From Deltaproteobacteria bacterium (lineage in GTDB: Bacteria; Myxococcota_A; UBA796; UBA2385), in the NCBI GenBank assembly GCA_947462115.1, contig CANHON010000328.1, positions 1 through 5,261 of the forward strand: 5,261 nucleotides of DNA. The letters are read 5' to 3'. The position numbers and the translations under genes were made by a program. This document shows, in pieces, positions 4,783 through 5,261 of the stretch; position 1 is the first letter of the stretch, and each line of letters starts with the position of its first letter. The notes below the pieces were generated by a model. That model did no database searches and was not told the DNA's origin. It was given only the letters and a program-made list of their open reading frames with translations.

Positions 4783-5261
4783 TCAGGGCCGCGCGGCCGC
4801 CGGTCGGAGCGCGCAGAGGACCTCGGCGTGCTCGGTGCCCGGGAACATGTCAAAGACGACCAGCTCGCTGATCTGATAGCCGGCGGCCCGCGCCTGCTCG
4901 AGGTCCTTGGCCAAGGCGTGCGGGTTGCAGGAGACGTAGAGGATCAGCCGGGGCCGGGTCAGCGCCAGCTGCGCCAGCACGTTGCCGGCGCCGATGCGCG
5001 GCGGGTCGAGGACCGCGAGGTCGAAAAAGGCGTCGCCGCAGGCAAAGCGGTGGGCGTCGGCCCGGCGGATGTCGCAGCGGGCCGGGGGCAGGCCCCAGGC
5101 GGCGGCGGTCTTGGTGGCGTCCCCGACCGAGCCCGGGGCCGACTCGATGAGGGTGAGGTCCACGCCGGCGTGCGCGAGGCCCAGCGTGAGGTTTCCGACG
5201 CCCGCGTAGAGGTCGAGCACCCGGCTCGGCGCCTCCGCCAGCAGCCGCGCCTGCACCGCCG
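4783..5261 (-). CDS. TrmA/RumA-family RNA m5U methyltransferase, C-terminal part
   Basis: This is the catalytic end of a SAM-dependent RNA (uracil-5-)-methyltransferase, which methylates C5 of a uridine in rRNA or tRNA in the cytoplasm. The frame is open to the right edge, so the N-terminal part is missing. Counting from the GTG codon at 5256, the SAM-binding motif is VLDLYAGVGNLTL (13-25), the acidic ribose-contacting position is Glu38 in LIESA, the DPPR motif is 84-87, the catalytic nucleophile is Cys110 in ILYVSCNP, and the general base is Glu145 in FDMFPGTEHAEVL, eight residues into the usual FPxTxHxE signature. All catalytic positions of the family are present, so this end appears functional. 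Family members are usually about 370-450 residues, so 159 codons are roughly the last third to two fifths. Whether the target is 23S rRNA (RlmC/RlmD type) or tRNA (TrmA type) cannot be told without the N-terminal TRAM and iron-sulfur regions, hence no gene symbol. GTG 5256 is an internal codon, not the start. It precedes the small hypothetical gene on the same strand. Confidence 0.93.
   Translation of the reverse strand, partial: AVQARLLAEAPSRVLDLYAGVGNLTLGLAHAGVDLTLIESAPGSVGDATKTAAAWGLPPARCDIRRADAHRFACGDAFFDLAVLDPPRIGAGNVLAQLALTRPRLILYVSCNPHALAKDLEQARAAGYQISELVVFDMFPGTEHAEVLCALRPAAARP

Noticed and set aside
3690..4871. A 393-codon + strand frame crossing the end of the lipoprotein gene and the hypothetical gene
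   Set aside because: It crosses a convergent junction and encodes mostly Ala/Arg/Pro; the methyltransferase on the opposite strand is certain, and so part of this frame is definitely a shadow.

Overview
The window is very GC-rich DNA (third codon positions nearly all G or C). It carries two consecutive genes on the + strand for secreted, acidic, repeat-rich lipoproteins, facing two genes on the - strand. Asp-Gly-Thr linkers behind lipoprotein signals, MopE-type 'DCDDxNxxINPxAxExCDGxDNDCDG' repeats, an anchor-type beta domain and an ALK-like glycine-rich domain point to a Myxococcota-like (former deltaproteobacterial) predator/saprophyte genome. That is an inference from protein style; no marker gene fixes the taxon.

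Layout. Bases 1-280 hold no convincing gene. They contain a phased G-tract repeat with G-quadruplex potential, two small hairpins and a strong Shine-Dalgarno. Bases 281-2203 (+) encode a 640-residue MopE-repeat lipoprotein: lipobox, Asp-Gly-Thr stalk, six metal-binding-type repeats, a nidogen-like beta domain and a terminal half repeat. Bases 2204-2353 are a 150-base gap holding a hairpin and an in-frame, startless signal-peptide-like stretch. Bases 2354-4081 (+) encode a 575-residue lipoprotein: Ig-like domain, Asp-Gly linker, second Ig-like domain and a C-terminal glycine-rich domain. Bases 4082-4126 form a short convergent gap with a hairpin that could end transcription from both sides. Bases 4127-4681 (-) encode an unrecognised 184-residue protein. 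Bases 4783-5261 (-) encode the C-terminal part of a TrmA/RumA-family RNA 5-methyluridine methyltransferase whose N-terminus lies outside the window.

The two + strand genes look like cell-surface proteins, probably displayed on the outer membrane; their tandem arrangement suggests but does not prove co-expression. The - strand pair is unrelated in function: an RNA modification enzyme followed by a small unknown protein that is probably cotranscribed with it. I see no mobile element, CRISPR array, RNA gene or defence system. The most notable features are the internally duplicated, partly Cys-to-Tyr-switched MopE repeats, the phased G-tract upstream region and the relic-like segment between the two lipoprotein genes.
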